Source: JAXDMU01 sp963762435 (GTDB lineage: Bacteria; Pseudomonadota; Alphaproteobacteria; ATCC43930; CGMCC-115725). Taken from it: a stretch of 64,000 bases of DNA. The position numbers were made by a program, and so were the translations under genes. The DNA lies in contig CAVXLN010000005.1 in assembly GCA_963762435.1 (NCBI GenBank), positions 1 through 64,000 on the forward strand, in the 5' to 3' direction. The notes below the pieces were generated by a model. That model was not told where the DNA came from, did no database searches, and worked only from the letters and a program-made list of their open reading frames with translations. Positions 1 to 10,582 of the stretch are shown here, in pieces. Numbering within the stretch: position 1 is the first letter of the stretch; every line of letters starts with the position of its first letter.

Positions 1-1186
1 TTATCTGCATGCCTACACTTCAAGCATCGTATTGCTCAAGGGCATCGAGGTCGGGCCGCAATCGCCGCTCGTCGGCAAGGTCGCCGAACTGATGTGCGAG
101 CTGACCGGCATGGAGCGCGTCGCCTTCTGCAACACCGGCTCGGAGGCGGTGCTCGCCGCGGTGCGCCTGGCGCGCACGGTCACCGGCCGCGTCAAGATCG
201 CGACGATGTCAGGCGCCTATCACGGCATCAACGACGAAGTGCTGGTGCGCGGCACGATCGTCGATGGCCAGCCGCAAGACGGTGCCGATCGCGCCGGGAA
301 TTCCGCAGCACATCGTCGACGAAGTGCTGGTGCTCGACTACGGCTCGCCCGAGCGCTGGAGCTTTTGCGGCAGCACGCGCATGAACTCGCCGCCGTGCTG
401 GTCGAGCCGGTGCAGAGCCGCCAGCCCGATCTCGCAGCCGGTCGAATTTCTGCGCGAGGTGCGCAAGATCACCGAGCAGTCCGAAACCGCGCTGATCTTC
501 GACGAAATGGTCACCGGCTTTCGCGTCCATCCCGGCGGCATGCCAGGCGCTGTGGGGCATCAAGGCCGACATGGCCACCTACGGCAAGGTCATCGGCGGC
601 GGCATGCCGATCGGCGCGCTTTGCGGCAAGGCGAAGTACATGGACGCGCTCGACGGCGGCGGCTGGCAGTACGGCGACGAGTCGTTCCCCGAAGTCGGCG
701 TGACCTTTTTCGCGGGCACGTTCGTGCGGCATCCGCTGGCGGTGCGCTCCGCGCTTTCCGTGCTGACGCAGATCAAGCGCGAGGGCCCGGCGCTTGCAGG
801 AGCGCGTCAGCGAGCGCGCCGCGACGTCTGGTCGATACGCTCAACGCCTATTTCGAGCAGGAGCAGCGTGCCGATGCGCATGACCTGCTTCCGCTCGATG
901 ATGTATTTCCGTTTTCCAGGAGGAATTCAAATATTCGAGCCTGCTCTTTTTCCACCTGCGCCTGAGCGGACTGCACATCTGGGAAGGCCGGCCCGTGTTT
1001 CTTTCCACCGCTCACACCGACGAGGACGTCGCGTTCATCATCCGCGCCTTCAAGGAGAGCATCGAGGAATTGCGCGCGGGCGGTTTCCTGCCCGAGGCCG
1101 GAAGCTTCGGCGCCGGTGCCGGTGGCGCAAGCCGGTGGCGCCTGCCGCGTCCGCGCCGATCGAGACGCCAGCCGTCGACCAAGCCG
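1..1186 (+). CDS. NRPS-embedded class III aminotransferase domain (5' partial, frameshifted)
   Basis: PLP-dependent aminotransferase of the glutamate-1-semialdehyde type, the kind built into hybrid NRPS/PKS proteins to put an amino group on the growing chain. Visible in order across frames: GPQSPLVGKVAEL, FCNTGSEAVLAAVRLA, SGAYHGINDEVL, the PLP-nitrogen Asp in LIFDEMVTGFR (about 495-525), the Schiff-base Lys in ATYGKVIGGGMPIG (about 572-615) and a C-terminal stretch LFFHLRLSGLHIWEGRP. The frame changes at about 270, 365, 430, 540, 796 and 828, usually by one extra base; restoring these gives an uninterrupted domain. The start lies outside the window. No stop separates it from the monooxygenase domain once frames are repaired, so it is probably the front part of one polypeptide ending near 5556. 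Domain identity is secure; exact role in the product is inferred. Confidence 0.85.
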
Positions 1187-2210
1187 ATGCAGTTCAGCCT
1201 CTATTTCTTCGGCAATTACGACGCGGCCTATCGCGAGGACAAGTACGCGCTGCTGCATGGAGGCCGCGAAATTCGCCGACGCGAACGGCTTCACCGCCGT
1301 CTGGCTGCCGGAGCGCCATTTTCACGCCGTGGGCGGTTTCTCGCCGAACTCGTCGCTGCTGGCCTGCGCGCTGGCGCGGGAGACGAAGCAGCTGCAGTTG
1401 CGCGGCGGCAGCGTGGTCCTGCCGCTGCATCATCCGGTGCGCGTGGCGGAGGAGTGGTCGGTCGTCGATAATCTTTCGCAGGGGCGGGTCGCGCATTTCC
1501 ATCGCGATCGGGCTGGCATCCGAACGATTTCGTCTTCGCGCCGGAAGCTTTCGAGGACCGCCGCAACATCTGCCTGCAAAATCTCGAGATCATCCAGCGG
1601 CTTTGGCGCGGCGAGGCGGTCGAGATGCCCACGCCCGGCGGCGACGCAGCTGCCGGTGAAACTTTATCCCGCTGCCGAAGCAGGCGCGAGTTGCCGGTCT
1701 GGCTGACGTGCATTCACAAGGAATCGTACGCCGAAGCCGGGCCGCAAGGGCCTGAACGTCCTCGGCTATCTGATGAACCAGACGGTGGACGAACTGGCCG
1801 AAAAAATCGCCGCCTATCGCGAAGGCCGCCGCGTCGGCCGGGCTCGATCCGGCCGGCGGCCACGTCACGACGCTGCTCTTCACCTATCTCGACGAGAGCG
1901 TGGAAAAGGCGCGGGAAGTCGCGCGCGAGCCGCTCTGCGATTATCTCCGCTCCTACCTCGACAACAGCCAGAAGAAGATCGAAAAGCAGGTCGGCGAGAT
2001 GGAAGTCGACCAGGAGGACGTCGATTACCTGACCAACCGCTCGTGCGACGATTACTTCAACGGCAAGTCGCTCATCGGCACGGCCGAGTCGTGCGCTGCC
2101 GTGGTCGAGCGCTTGAAGAAAATCGGCGTGGACGAGATCGGCTGCTTCGTCGATTTCGGCGTCGAGCCGGCTCACGTCGCTGCAAAGCCTGAAGCACGTG
2201 ACGGCATCTG
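1187..2210 (+). CDS. NRPS-embedded luciferase-like FMN monooxygenase domain (MupA/Atu3671 type, frameshifted)
   Basis: Flavin-dependent monooxygenase of the luciferase-like family found inside natural-product synthases (TIGR04020 group), expected to hydroxylate a carrier-bound intermediate using FMNH2 and O2. It starts at MQFSLYFFGNYDAAYRED and continues through FADANGFTAVWLPERHFH, a motif typical of the family, then NSSLLACALARETKQLQLR, VVLPLHHPVRVAEEWSVVDN, SYAEAGRKGLNVLGYLMNQ (repaired) and LIGTAESCAAVVERLKKIG. Frames switch near 1255, 1480, 1640, 1740 and 1825. It sits between the aminotransferase and the condensation domain, the usual neighbourhood for this domain. A free-standing monooxygenase is possible but less likely, because no clear stop plus ribosome site separates it from either neighbour after repair. 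Confidence 0.85.
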
Positions 2211-3655
2211 ATGGAAGCGGAGAAGGCCGCCGCGGCGAAGGCCGACCAGGTACTGCCGCTGCCCGAGGCGGAACAGGGCCTGTGGCTGCTCTGCGAGCCT
2301 GAACGAAGACGCCGGGCGCGCCTACCACGAATCGATCACGCTGAGTCTCACCGGCGACCTCGACCGCGATCGCCTGGAGCGGACGCTGCAGACGCTGGTC
2401 GACCGGCACGGCGCGCTTGCGCACGACGATCGATCCCGACGGCCAGACGCAGACGGTCCACGCCGCAGCCTTCGAGCTCGACTGCATCGATTTCTCCGAT
2501 CTGCCGCAGAAGTCCGCGGCGCGAAGCCGAGGCCGCGAAAAACTCGCCGAGCTGGAAAACGAAATCTTCACCGGGATGCGCGGGCCTTTCCTCTTCGGCT
2601 GACCTGCTCAAGCTCGGCGACGCAAAGCATCTGCTGCTGCTCGTCTTCCATCATGTCGTCGGCAACGGGCCGTCCTACTGGGTTTTCCTCGACGAACTCG
2701 CCGCGCTCTATAAGGCTTACGCGACTGGCGGCGCGGCGCAGTTGCCGCCCGCCGTGCCCTTCTCCGAATTCGTCGAGCAGCGCGCAGACGTTACGAGACA
2801 TCGCGCGGAAAAGCGCGAAGCCGAGGCGTTCTGGCTCAAGCAAATGGAAGGCGGCGTGCCGATGCTCGACCTGCCGCTCGATCACCCGCTGCCCGCCGGA
2901 GCTGACCTACGTCGGCGCGCGCGAGGAAATCGTGCTGGAGCCGGAGCTGACCGCGGCGCTGAAAAAGATCGGCGCGGCGCACCGCTGCTCGCTGTTCATG
3001 GTGCTGCTCAGCGCCTACGGCGTGCTGCTGCACCGGCTCTCGGGCCAGGACGACTCTCATCGGCGTGCCGTTCGACAGCCCGATCCGCATGGAGGTCGAG
3101 GGCCGCAACCTTTTCGCCAACACGACCAACATGCTGCCGCTGCGCAGCATCCTTTACGACGGCAGCAGCTTCCTCGATTACCTGCAGCAGATCAAGGCGC
3201 TCGTCATCGCGGCGTCGGAGCACCAGGATTATTTCTTCGGCAATCTCATCGGCAAACTCGAACCTGCCGCGCGATCCGTCGCGCTCGCCGTTTTTCAACG
3301 TCATCTTCAATCTCGAATCGGGCGAGTTCCACCGAATCGTTGCCGGGACTGGAGATGGCGCTCGAAACGCAGGACGTGCCCTACCGCAGCCCGCGCGGCA
3401 CCGCGATGTTCGAGCTTTACCTGAACGCGGCGGAAAAAAAGAACGGCGAAATCTTCGTCCAATGCGATTACAACACCGACCTGATCGCCACCGGAAACGA
3501 TGCAGCGCTGGCTGCGGCCATTACAAGACGCTGCTGCACGGCATCGCGGCCGATCCGAACCAACTCGCGGCGCTGATCCCGCTGATGTCGGCCGAGGAAC
3601 AACAGGAACTGGTTGTCGCGGGGAAGGCGACTGCCGCTGCTTCGCCAGCCGCATA
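2211..3655 (+). CDS. NRPS condensation domain, module 1 (frameshifted)
   Basis: Condensation domain that would join the upstream carrier-bound acyl group to the aminoacyl group loaded by the following adenylation domain. Recognised by the opening LPLPEAEQGLWLL, LVDRHGALRTT, a HHxxxDG-like active-site motif reading HHVVGNG at 2649-2669 (Asp replaced by Asn as read), YWVFLDELAALYKAY, SLFMVLLSAYGVLLHRLSGQ, GRNLFANTTNMLPLR, and SRSPFFNVIFNLE. It ends with PLMSAEEQQELVV, the normal hinge to an adenylation domain. Frame changes near 2295, 2420, 2530, 2900, 3055, 3265 and 3345. The second His of the motif is intact. The Asp-to-Asn change may be real or a base error, because this stretch is error-rich. 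Confidence 0.85.
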
Positions 3656-5556
3656 ATTTGGAACATGGATCACTCTCGCCTTACATCTCGGTGCCGGAAT
3701 GGTTCGAGCACCAGGTCCGCGCCACGCCCGATGCGATCGCCGTTGTCTTCGACGAGAAGGCAGATCACTTACGCGCGAACTCAACCGGCGCGCGAATCGA
3801 CTCGCGCGGCGCCTGGAAAAACTCGGCGTCGGGCCGGACAAGGTCGTCGCGGTCTGCCTGGAGCGCTCGCTCGATCTGATCGTCGTCGCTGCTCGCGATC
3901 CTGAAGGCCGGCGGCGCCTACCTGCCGATCGACCGCGACCTGCCGCGCGAGCGCCAGGCCTGCATGCTGCGAGGATGCGCAGCCGCTCGTCCTGATCACC
4001 GAGCAAGCTGCTCCAGCGCTGAATTGCCCCCGGTCGCCGCGGCTCTCTTCGTCATCGACGCAGGAGCGCGCGAGCCTCGACGGCGAGAGCGACGCCGACC
4101 TGCCCGCACCGCGTGACCGGTGAAAATCTCGCCTACGTGATTTACACCTCCGGCTCGACCGGCAGTGCCGAAGGGCGTCGAGATTCCGCACGACGCGCTG
4201 GTGAATTTCCTCGCCTCGATGCAGGAGCGGCCGGGACTGACGGCCGGAGGATGTGCTCGTCGCCATCACGACGTTCTCCTTCGACATCGCGGGCCTCGAA
4301 ATTTTCCTGCCGCTCGTGACCGGCGCGCAGCTTGATCTTCCTCAGCCGCGACGATGCCGCCGACGGCTTCCGCATCCTGCATCATCTCGACCGTGAACCA
4401 GGCGACCGTGCTGCAGGCCACGCCCTCGACCTGGCGCATGCTGCTCGACGCGAAATGGCCGGGCAATCCGCAGCTGAAAATGCTCTGCGGCGGCGAGGCG
4501 TTGCCGCGCGACCTGGCCGACCCAATTACTGGCCAAGGGCGGCGAACTTTGGAACATGTACGGCCCGACCGAGACGACGATCTGGTCGTCCGCGGCCGTG
4601 ATCGACGGGCGAGCGACGCCTCCATCACCATCGGCCAGCCGATCGCCAACACGCAGCTCTACATTCTCGATCCGAATCTGCAGCCCGTCCCGATCGGGCG
4701 TCGCCGGCGAGCTTCACATCGGCGGGCTGGGCCTCGCGCGCGGTTACCGCAACCGGCCCGAGCTGACGGCGGAGAAATTCATCCCCGATCCCTTTTCCGG
4801 CGAGCCGGGCGCGCGGCTTTATAAAACCGGCGACGTCGCGCGGCTGCGGGCGAAGGGACAAATCGAAGTGCTGGGCCGCTCGATCACCAGGTCAAGATTC
4901 GCGGGTTCCGGATCGAGCTCGGCGAAATCGAGGCGCGCGTCGGCGAGCATCCCATGGTGAAGGAAGTCGTCGTCACCGCGCGCGAGGATCGCGCCGGGCC
5001 GCAAGCAACTCGTCGCCTATCTCGTCCTGCGCGATCGCGCTCGCCGGACGGCATGGCCGCCGGCGGACATGCGCGCTTTCCTCGAGCAGAAGCTGCCCGA
5101 TTACATGGTCCCGGCTTTCTTCGAGGTGCTCGATGCCCTGCCTCGCTCACGCCCAACGGCAAGATCAACCGCAAGGCGCTGCCCGCGCCGAAAATCGCAG
5201 GGCCCGCTGCCAACCGGCCCTACGTCGCGCCGCACGCAACCCGACCGAGGACAAAGCTCGCCGAAATCTGGGCCGAGGTGCTGGGCCGGGACAAGGTGGG
5301 CATCGAGGACAATATTTTCGAGATCGGCGGCGATTCGCTGCTGATCTTCCGCATCGCGGCGCGCGCCAACGAGGCCGGTTTGCCGATCAGCATCCGCCAG
5401 TTTTTCCTGCATCGGACCATTGCCGAGATGCTGGCCAACCCGGGCTCAACCAAGAGCCAGTCTTTGCCGCAGGTGAGCGCGATCCGGGCGGTTTCCCGCG
5501 ACGCCTATCGCCGCCCCGGCGCCTCCACGCACAAGCCCACCACGGCGACGAGATGA
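3656..5556 (+). CDS. NRPS adenylation domain plus carrier protein, module 1 (frameshifted)
   Basis: Adenylation domain that activates an amino acid with ATP and loads it on the adjoining carrier protein. Core motifs after frame repair: A3 AYVIYTSGSTGS (from about 4130), A4 TTFSFDIAGLEIF, A5 NMYGPTETTIW (about 4551), A6 GELHIGGLGLARGYRN, A7 YKTGDVARL, A8 KIRGFRIELGEIEA, A10 NGKINRKAL (about 5152). Residues read at the specificity positions are D, I, L, Q, L, G, M, I, W, K, which resembles the glycine-type code I know; treat the substrate as a prediction. The carrier protein follows with DNIFEIGGDSLLIF; the phosphopantetheine Ser is at 5335-5337. The stop is at 5554-5556, or at 5562-5564 (ATGA overlap with the next gene) if one more indel is assumed. 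Confidence 0.85.
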
Positions 5557-5560
5557 CCGC

Positions 5561-8500
5561 ATGACCGAGAACCCCACGGGCCTGGCCCTGCCTCGGGCTA
5601 AAGAGACGCCTCCCGCGCCGGAAGCGGACGTCTACGTCATGCCCTGCTCGATCAGCCAGCAACGCTACTGGCTGCTCGAACAACTTTCCCCCGGCAACAC
5701 GGCGCTGAACATCCCGCTGGCGGTGCAACTGAGCGGGCCGCTCGACATCGCGATTCTGGAGCGGGCGCTAAATGCGATCGTGCACCGGCACGAGGTCTTG
5801 CGGACAAGCTTTACGCTGGTCGAGGGCGCGCCGAAGCAGGTGATCAAGCCGGAGGCGAAGCTGGAACTCGGGCAGATCGATTTGACCGATGTTCCGCCGG
5901 ACAGGCGCCAGCCCCGGATCGAGCAGGAGATGATCGCCGAGGCGGTGCGGCCGCTTTCGCTGACGCAGGCGCCGATCCTCCGCACCACGCTGTTGCGGCT
6001 GTCGCCGGATGAGAACGTGCTCATGCTGACCATCCACCACATCGTGGGTGACGGGTGGTCGAACGGCTTGCTCGTCCGCGAAGTCGGGCTTTTCTATCAT
6101 GCCTTCCTGAAGGGCAAGCCGGTCGATCTGCCGCCGCTGCAAGTGCATTACGCCGATTACGCGCTCTGGCAGGAAGAATGGCTTACGTCGCCGCAATTCC
6201 AAAAGCAGCTCGCCTACTGGTCCGAGACGCTCGACGGCGATCCGCCGGTGCTCGACCTGCCGACCGATTATCCGCGCGAGCTGGGCCCGGCTTACACTGC
6301 GTTCATCGAGAGCCTGCTCTTGCCACAAAGGCTGGGCGACGATCTCCGGCGGCTTTGCCTCGAGCTGGACGTCACGCTCTTCATGGTGCTCTTCGCTACC
6401 TACGTGGCGCTCCTCCACCGGTACACCGGACAGACCGAGTTCATGATCGGGACCACGGCGGCAAATCGCAACCGTCCGGAGCTGGAGCATCTTATCGGGC
6501 TCTTCGCCAATCCGCTGATCCTGCGGCCGACGGTTTCGGGTGAAATGTCCTTCCGCGAACTGGCGGTGGGCCTGCGGGACCATTCGCTCATTTCCTTCGC
6601 GCACCAGGAAGTTCCGTTCGAGAAGGTGCTGGAAGCCCTGCAGGAAAAGAAGAAGGTGGCGCGCAAGCCGCTCATCCAGTCCCATTTTCTTTACCAGAAA
6701 GCGTTCATGGAGCCCGCCACGTATGGCGACCTGACCATTCGCCCGCTCCGCTCCGTCAGCCCGGGCTCAACCTTCGAGCTGACGTATGGCATCGTCGAGC
6801 GCGAGGAAGGCATCCGCCTGCAGATGGAGTACCACACCGCGCTTTACAAGAAGGCGACCATCCGCCGGATGTTGCGGCACTTCGAGCGGATGCTCGAGGC
6901 CGCCGTCGACAACCCGGACATGCCCGTGAGCGAACTGGCCCTCCTGACCGAGGAAGAGCGCGCCACGCTGGAGCCGCTCTGGACGCTCCCCAAGCCACTG
7001 GCCGACGGCACGCGCCCGGGCGTCGACCCGAAGGTGCTGCTGCCGCAATTCCGCGCGCAGCTCAAGAAGCATTTCCGCGAGGCCGTCTACCCGCACGGCA
7101 TCGCCATCGAGCCGCTGCCGGGTGAAATCCTCGTTGCGCTCGACGGCCATCTGCGCCTCCTGCCGGCGGGGATTCCCGGCGAAGTCTACCTGGGCGGTAT
7201 CGCGCAGGGATTGACGGGCGAGTACACGCTCGTCTCGGGCCCGACCGATGTGCCGACGCCGGTGCCGCTCCTGCGGACGGAGTTCATCGGACGCAACAGC
7301 GGCGACGGAAAAATCGAGTTGCTGGGGACCGCGGACGATTTTGCGACCATCAACGGCTTTCGCGTCAATCTGCGGCAAGTCGAGGCTTTCCTGGCCCGTC
7401 ACCCGGATGTCGCGGAGGTCGCGGCCGCGGCGTTCAAGCAGGCATCCGGGGAATTTCAAATGACATGTTACGTCGTGCTCAAGCCGGGCACTACCCCGAC
7501 CGAAAAGGATCTGCGGCTTTTTCTGAAGGGCAAGATCAGCGATTTCACCCTGCCTGCGCATATCGTGACGGTTCCCGCCCTGCCCAAAGACGCCAGCGGA
7601 GAGGTGGTGGCCGGGATGCTGCCCGAGCCGGTCCTTCCCGCCAAGTCCCAGGACGAGAAAATCCCGCTCGAGGCGATTCTCTATCACCAGCTCATCGAGA
7701 TCTGGATGGAAATCCTGAAAGTGCCGAGCCTCACCATCGAGGACAATTTCTTCGCGCTGGGCGGCAGTTCGCTTTTGGCGCTGCGGATGATGACGCAGAT
7801 CGAGAAGCTTTGCGGACGGCCTCTGCCGCTCTCGCTCTTGCTCACGGGCGCGACGATCGCAAACCTGGCCCACTACATCGTCCAGGCCAACAACGAGTCG
7901 GCGGCGCCGCTGGTCGCCATCCAGTCAAAGGGAAAGAAACAGCCCCTCTTCTTCCTGCATGGCGATTGGGCGGGCGGCGGTTTCTATTGCGGACGGCTTT
8001 CGCAGCAACTGGGCGAGGACCAGCCATTCTACGTCCTGCCACCGTATCGCTCGGGCAACGAGAACGTCTTCACGCTGGAGGACATGGCGGCGTATCACAT
8101 CGCCGCCATGCGGGCGCATACGCCGCACGGACCCTATTTGCTCGGCGGCTACTGCATCGGCGCGACCATCGCGATCGAGATGGCGCGGCAACTGGTGGCG
8201 CAGGGCGAAAAGGTGACGCACCTGCTGCTCATCGACCCGCTTTTGGGGACGCCGTGGCTGCGGCTGACGTGGCCCTTTTTCAACGCCGTGGGCAACCTGC
8301 GGAAGTGGAATGTGCAGAAGAAGATTCACGTCTTCGATCGCTATGCTGTCTCATTTGCGCGCTGGGTGAAGAAGCCCTTGCAGAGCAAGATCACGACGTT
8401 GCTGCGTCGACTCGGCATCTCGACCTCGGTTCCGGTCAGCCCGATCAAAGCGGGACGCGAAGCCGGCGAAGGCATCGAGATTCTGACCCATCTCGATTAC

Positions 8501-8734
8501 GCGGTCTATTTCCTGGCCTACCGGCTCTATCGTTCGAAGCCGTTGACCGCCCCGGCCACGCTCTATTTTCCGGAGGAAACTCCCCCGGCGCGCCTCACGT
8601 GGGTTCGCCGCGCCAGTGAACGGGCCCCGGCGCAATTCACCGTCGAGTTCCTGCCCGGCGACCACCACACCTGCATCACCAAATACACCCCGGCGCTCGT
8701 GGCCAAGATGAAACAGACGCTGGATAGCCTTTAA
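5561..8734 (+). CDS. NRPS termination protein: condensation, degenerate adenylation, carrier protein, thioesterase
   Basis: Intact 1057-residue protein immediately after module 1. Residues about 27-470 are a condensation domain with canonical HHIVGDG at 159-165. Residues about 475-700 occupy the adenylation position but lack the A3 (SGSTG), A4 and A5 (YGPTE) motifs; only a C-terminal-subdomain remnant remains, with GEVYLGG and an A8-like stretch GTADDFATINGFRVN near 589. A carrier domain follows (DNFFALGGSSLLAL, phosphopantetheine Ser at about 737), then a type I thioesterase from about 786 whose nucleophile motif is GGYCIGA, with Cys865 where most have Ser, and a C-terminal GDHHTC His. The adenylation remnant cannot activate an amino acid by itself, so loading in trans or a non-elongating role (condensation and release) is inferred. 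Likely in one operon with the upstream synthase. Confidence 0.93.
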   Translation: MTENPTGLALPRAKETPPAPEADVYVMPCSISQQRYWLLEQLSPGNTALNIPLAVQLSGPLDIAILERALNAIVHRHEVLRTSFTLVEGAPKQVIKPEAKLELGQIDLTDVPPDRRQPRIEQEMIAEAVRPLSLTQAPILRTTLLRLSPDENVLMLTIHHIVGDGWSNGLLVREVGLFYHAFLKGKPVDLPPLQVHYADYALWQEEWLTSPQFQKQLAYWSETLDGDPPVLDLPTDYPRELGPAYTAFIESLLLPQRLGDDLRRLCLELDVTLFMVLFATYVALLHRYTGQTEFMIGTTAANRNRPELEHLIGLFANPLILRPTVSGEMSFRELAVGLRDHSLISFAHQEVPFEKVLEALQEKKKVARKPLIQSHFLYQKAFMEPATYGDLTIRPLRSVSPGSTFELTYGIVEREEGIRLQMEYHTALYKKATIRRMLRHFERMLEAAVDNPDMPVSELALLTEEERATLEPLWTLPKPLADGTRPGVDPKVLLPQFRAQLKKHFREAVYPHGIAIEPLPGEILVALDGHLRLLPAGIPGEVYLGGIAQGLTGEYTLVSGPTDVPTPVPLLRTEFIGRNSGDGKIELLGTADDFATINGFRVNLRQVEAFLARHPDVAEVAAAAFKQASGEFQMTCYVVLKPGTTPTEKDLRLFLKGKISDFTLPAHIVTVPALPKDASGEVVAGMLPEPVLPAKSQDEKIPLEAILYHQLIEIWMEILKVPSLTIEDNFFALGGSSLLALRMMTQIEKLCGRPLPLSLLLTGATIANLAHYIVQANNESAAPLVAIQSKGKKQPLFFLHGDWAGGGFYCGRLSQQLGEDQPFYVLPPYRSGNENVFTLEDMAAYHIAAMRAHTPHGPYLLGGYCIGATIAIEMARQLVAQGEKVTHLLLIDPLLGTPWLRLTWPFFNAVGNLRKWNVQKKIHVFDRYAVSFARWVKKPLQSKITTLLRRLGISTSVPVSPIKAGREAGEGIEILTHLDYAVYFLAYRLYRSKPLTAPATLYFPEETPPARLTWVRRASERAPAQFTVEFLPGDHHTCITKYTPALVAKMKQTLDSL

Positions 8735-8819
8735 AACCTGCCTCCGCGGCAGTCGAATCGTCCTTTCCAAGTGCTTGTGGTTGGCTATAAGAAGGCGCTG
8801 GACCTTGGGGAATGATGAA

Positions 8820-10493
8820 ATGCGATTAAACGGCAACCACTTATCGACGACCAGGCAAAACGCGAAGAGTATGCCTGCCCCGTTTAATTCACTGGTCGCG
8901 ATCGGGCTGGCCGGATTAATCATCCTCGCGTGGCCGGGCCACCTTGCCGCGCAGGTGACGACGCCTCCCCCTCCGGCCGATTCGACCGATACGACTGGAA
9001 ATCCCCCGGACCAGAACGCCCCGGACCAGAACCCGGCCAATCCAAATTCGCCCGACCAGAACCCCGCCGACCAGAGCCGGGCGCAGGTTCCAACCGTTTC
9101 GCAAAGCCCGTTCAACCCGCCCAACACCACGATTCCGCAGTTTCCGGCGGCGCCGGCCAATCCGATCTCGCCCTACACGTCCTCGTCGGCCAATCCGCAG
9201 TCGCCGCAATTGACGGCGCCGTCCCTTTACGTCACGGGCGCGAACGACTTATCCCAAATCGGAACCACCAGCGCCCTGTCACAGGCCTTTAGCGAGGTGG
9301 GGGCCAGTGGCTTCTACAACGAGCCCATACTGGAAAACGAGGCGCCGCCGATCGAGCGGATTCGCCTGGGGCCGTTCGATCTCAAGGCCGCGGTCGTGAC
9401 GAGCGTGGTCGGCGACGATAATTTGCGGACGGGCGACGGACCGAGCGGCGGCGCGGATGGGGGATCGAAAGGCGACGTCACTTATGCCGTCACCCCGGCG
9501 ATCCTGCTCCAATATGGCGACCACGACGGGCAGAAAGGCTTCGCCACGGTGCTTTATTCCCCCACCTTCACGCGCTACGTTCACCACTCGGACGAAAATA
9601 CCGACGAGTATCAGAACGTCGCGCTCAATGCCGCCTACCCCTTCCAGCGGCTGACACTGAACCTGACCCAGACCTACTCGCAGACCACGGGCGTCAACAC
9701 CGATTCCACTCTCCGCACCTCGCAAACCACCAGCTTCACCAATGTCGGGGCGACCTACGAAGTCGACGACAAGATCTCACTCTCCAGCCAGGCCCAGGAA
9801 GTGATCAACAGCTTTGAGGGCTCGAGCGGGCAGTTGAGCGGGGGGGAGGGGGAGACCATCACCTCGCTCAACAATACCGCCACGTATCGGTTATCGGACA
9901 AGCTGACCATCGGTCCCAACTTCAATATCGGCATCGACAAACCCGACGATACCGGGCAGCAGACGTTCGAGCAGGGCACGGTGGGCATCAACTATGCGCC
10001 GACGGAGAAAATCGGTGTCTACGCCCAGGGTGGCGCCGAAATCCGCCAGTATGAAGGCGCCGGCAGTAACGTGAACCCGATCTTCGGCGTGGGCGTGGGC
10101 TATACCCCCTTCGATTCCACGAGCATCATGGTGAATGCCAGCCAAAGCGTCCACACGGACATCAACGACAACAATAGTGCCAGCACCGCGGTGATGAACC
10201 AGACCGTGGTCAACACCTCGGTCGGGGCCTCCGTCACCCAGCGGATTGCGCAACGCTTTTTCCTCGGCTTCGACTTCGAATACTCCCACAACGATAACGA
10301 AGGTGGCACGGGTGGCACCACCGCCGCCACGACGAGCCAGAATACCATGACCTACCGGCCTTCGCTCCAGTTCGCCCCGACGGGATGGACGTCCGTCGCG
10401 CTCTATTACCAGTATCAGTCCAACCAGTCGAACGACCCCGGATCCACTTATAACGACAATCAGGTAGGGCTCTCGCTTTCAGCCCAATTTTAG
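8820..10493 (+). CDS. Outer-membrane beta-barrel protein (BBP2-like) of the exopolysaccharide locus
   Basis: About 557 residues from ATG 8820, preceded by a GGGG run. An N-terminal hydrophobic segment ending at GHLAAQ looks like a signal peptide (residues about 18-46). A low-complexity Pro/Asn/Asp linker with repeated PDQN units follows at about 55-90. The rest is rich in alternating polar/aromatic strands (for example LLQYGDHDGQKGFATVLYSP) and ends in LSLSAQF with a terminal Phe, as expected of an outer-membrane barrel. It resembles the putative beta-barrel porin 2 family that accompanies Wza/Wzz exopolysaccharide systems. Next to Wzz and Wza homologues, a role in polymer secretion is inferred. 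Upstream in-frame starts exist but the ATG at 8820 places the signal peptide sensibly. Confidence 0.75.
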   Translation: MRLNGNHLSTTRQNAKSMPAPFNSLVAIGLAGLIILAWPGHLAAQVTTPPPPADSTDTTGNPPDQNAPDQNPANPNSPDQNPADQSRAQVPTVSQSPFNPPNTTIPQFPAAPANPISPYTSSSANPQSPQLTAPSLYVTGANDLSQIGTTSALSQAFSEVGASGFYNEPILENEAPPIERIRLGPFDLKAAVVTSVVGDDNLRTGDGPSGGADGGSKGDVTYAVTPAILLQYGDHDGQKGFATVLYSPTFTRYVHHSDENTDEYQNVALNAAYPFQRLTLNLTQTYSQTTGVNTDSTLRTSQTTSFTNVGATYEVDDKISLSSQAQEVINSFEGSSGQLSGGEGETITSLNNTATYRLSDKLTIGPNFNIGIDKPDDTGQQTFEQGTVGINYAPTEKIGVYAQGGAEIRQYEGAGSNVNPIFGVGVGYTPFDSTSIMVNASQSVHTDINDNNSASTAVMNQTVVNTSVGASVTQRIAQRFFLGFDFEYSHNDNEGGTGGTTAATTSQNTMTYRPSLQFAPTGWTSVALYYQYQSNQSNDPGSTYNDNQVGLSLSAQF

Positions 10494-10582
10494 TCGTAAA
10501 CCCTTGGAAATCGCTCATACTTTCTTTTGTTGTTCCGATGGCTTCCATAGGCTTGTGCCCGCTCCTGTCGTAATTGTCCCAT

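Noticed and set aside
1..5556. Programmed frameshifting in the NRPS gene
   Set aside because: More than twenty frame changes with no slippery heptamer or downstream structure in common; sequencing or assembly error is far more likely.
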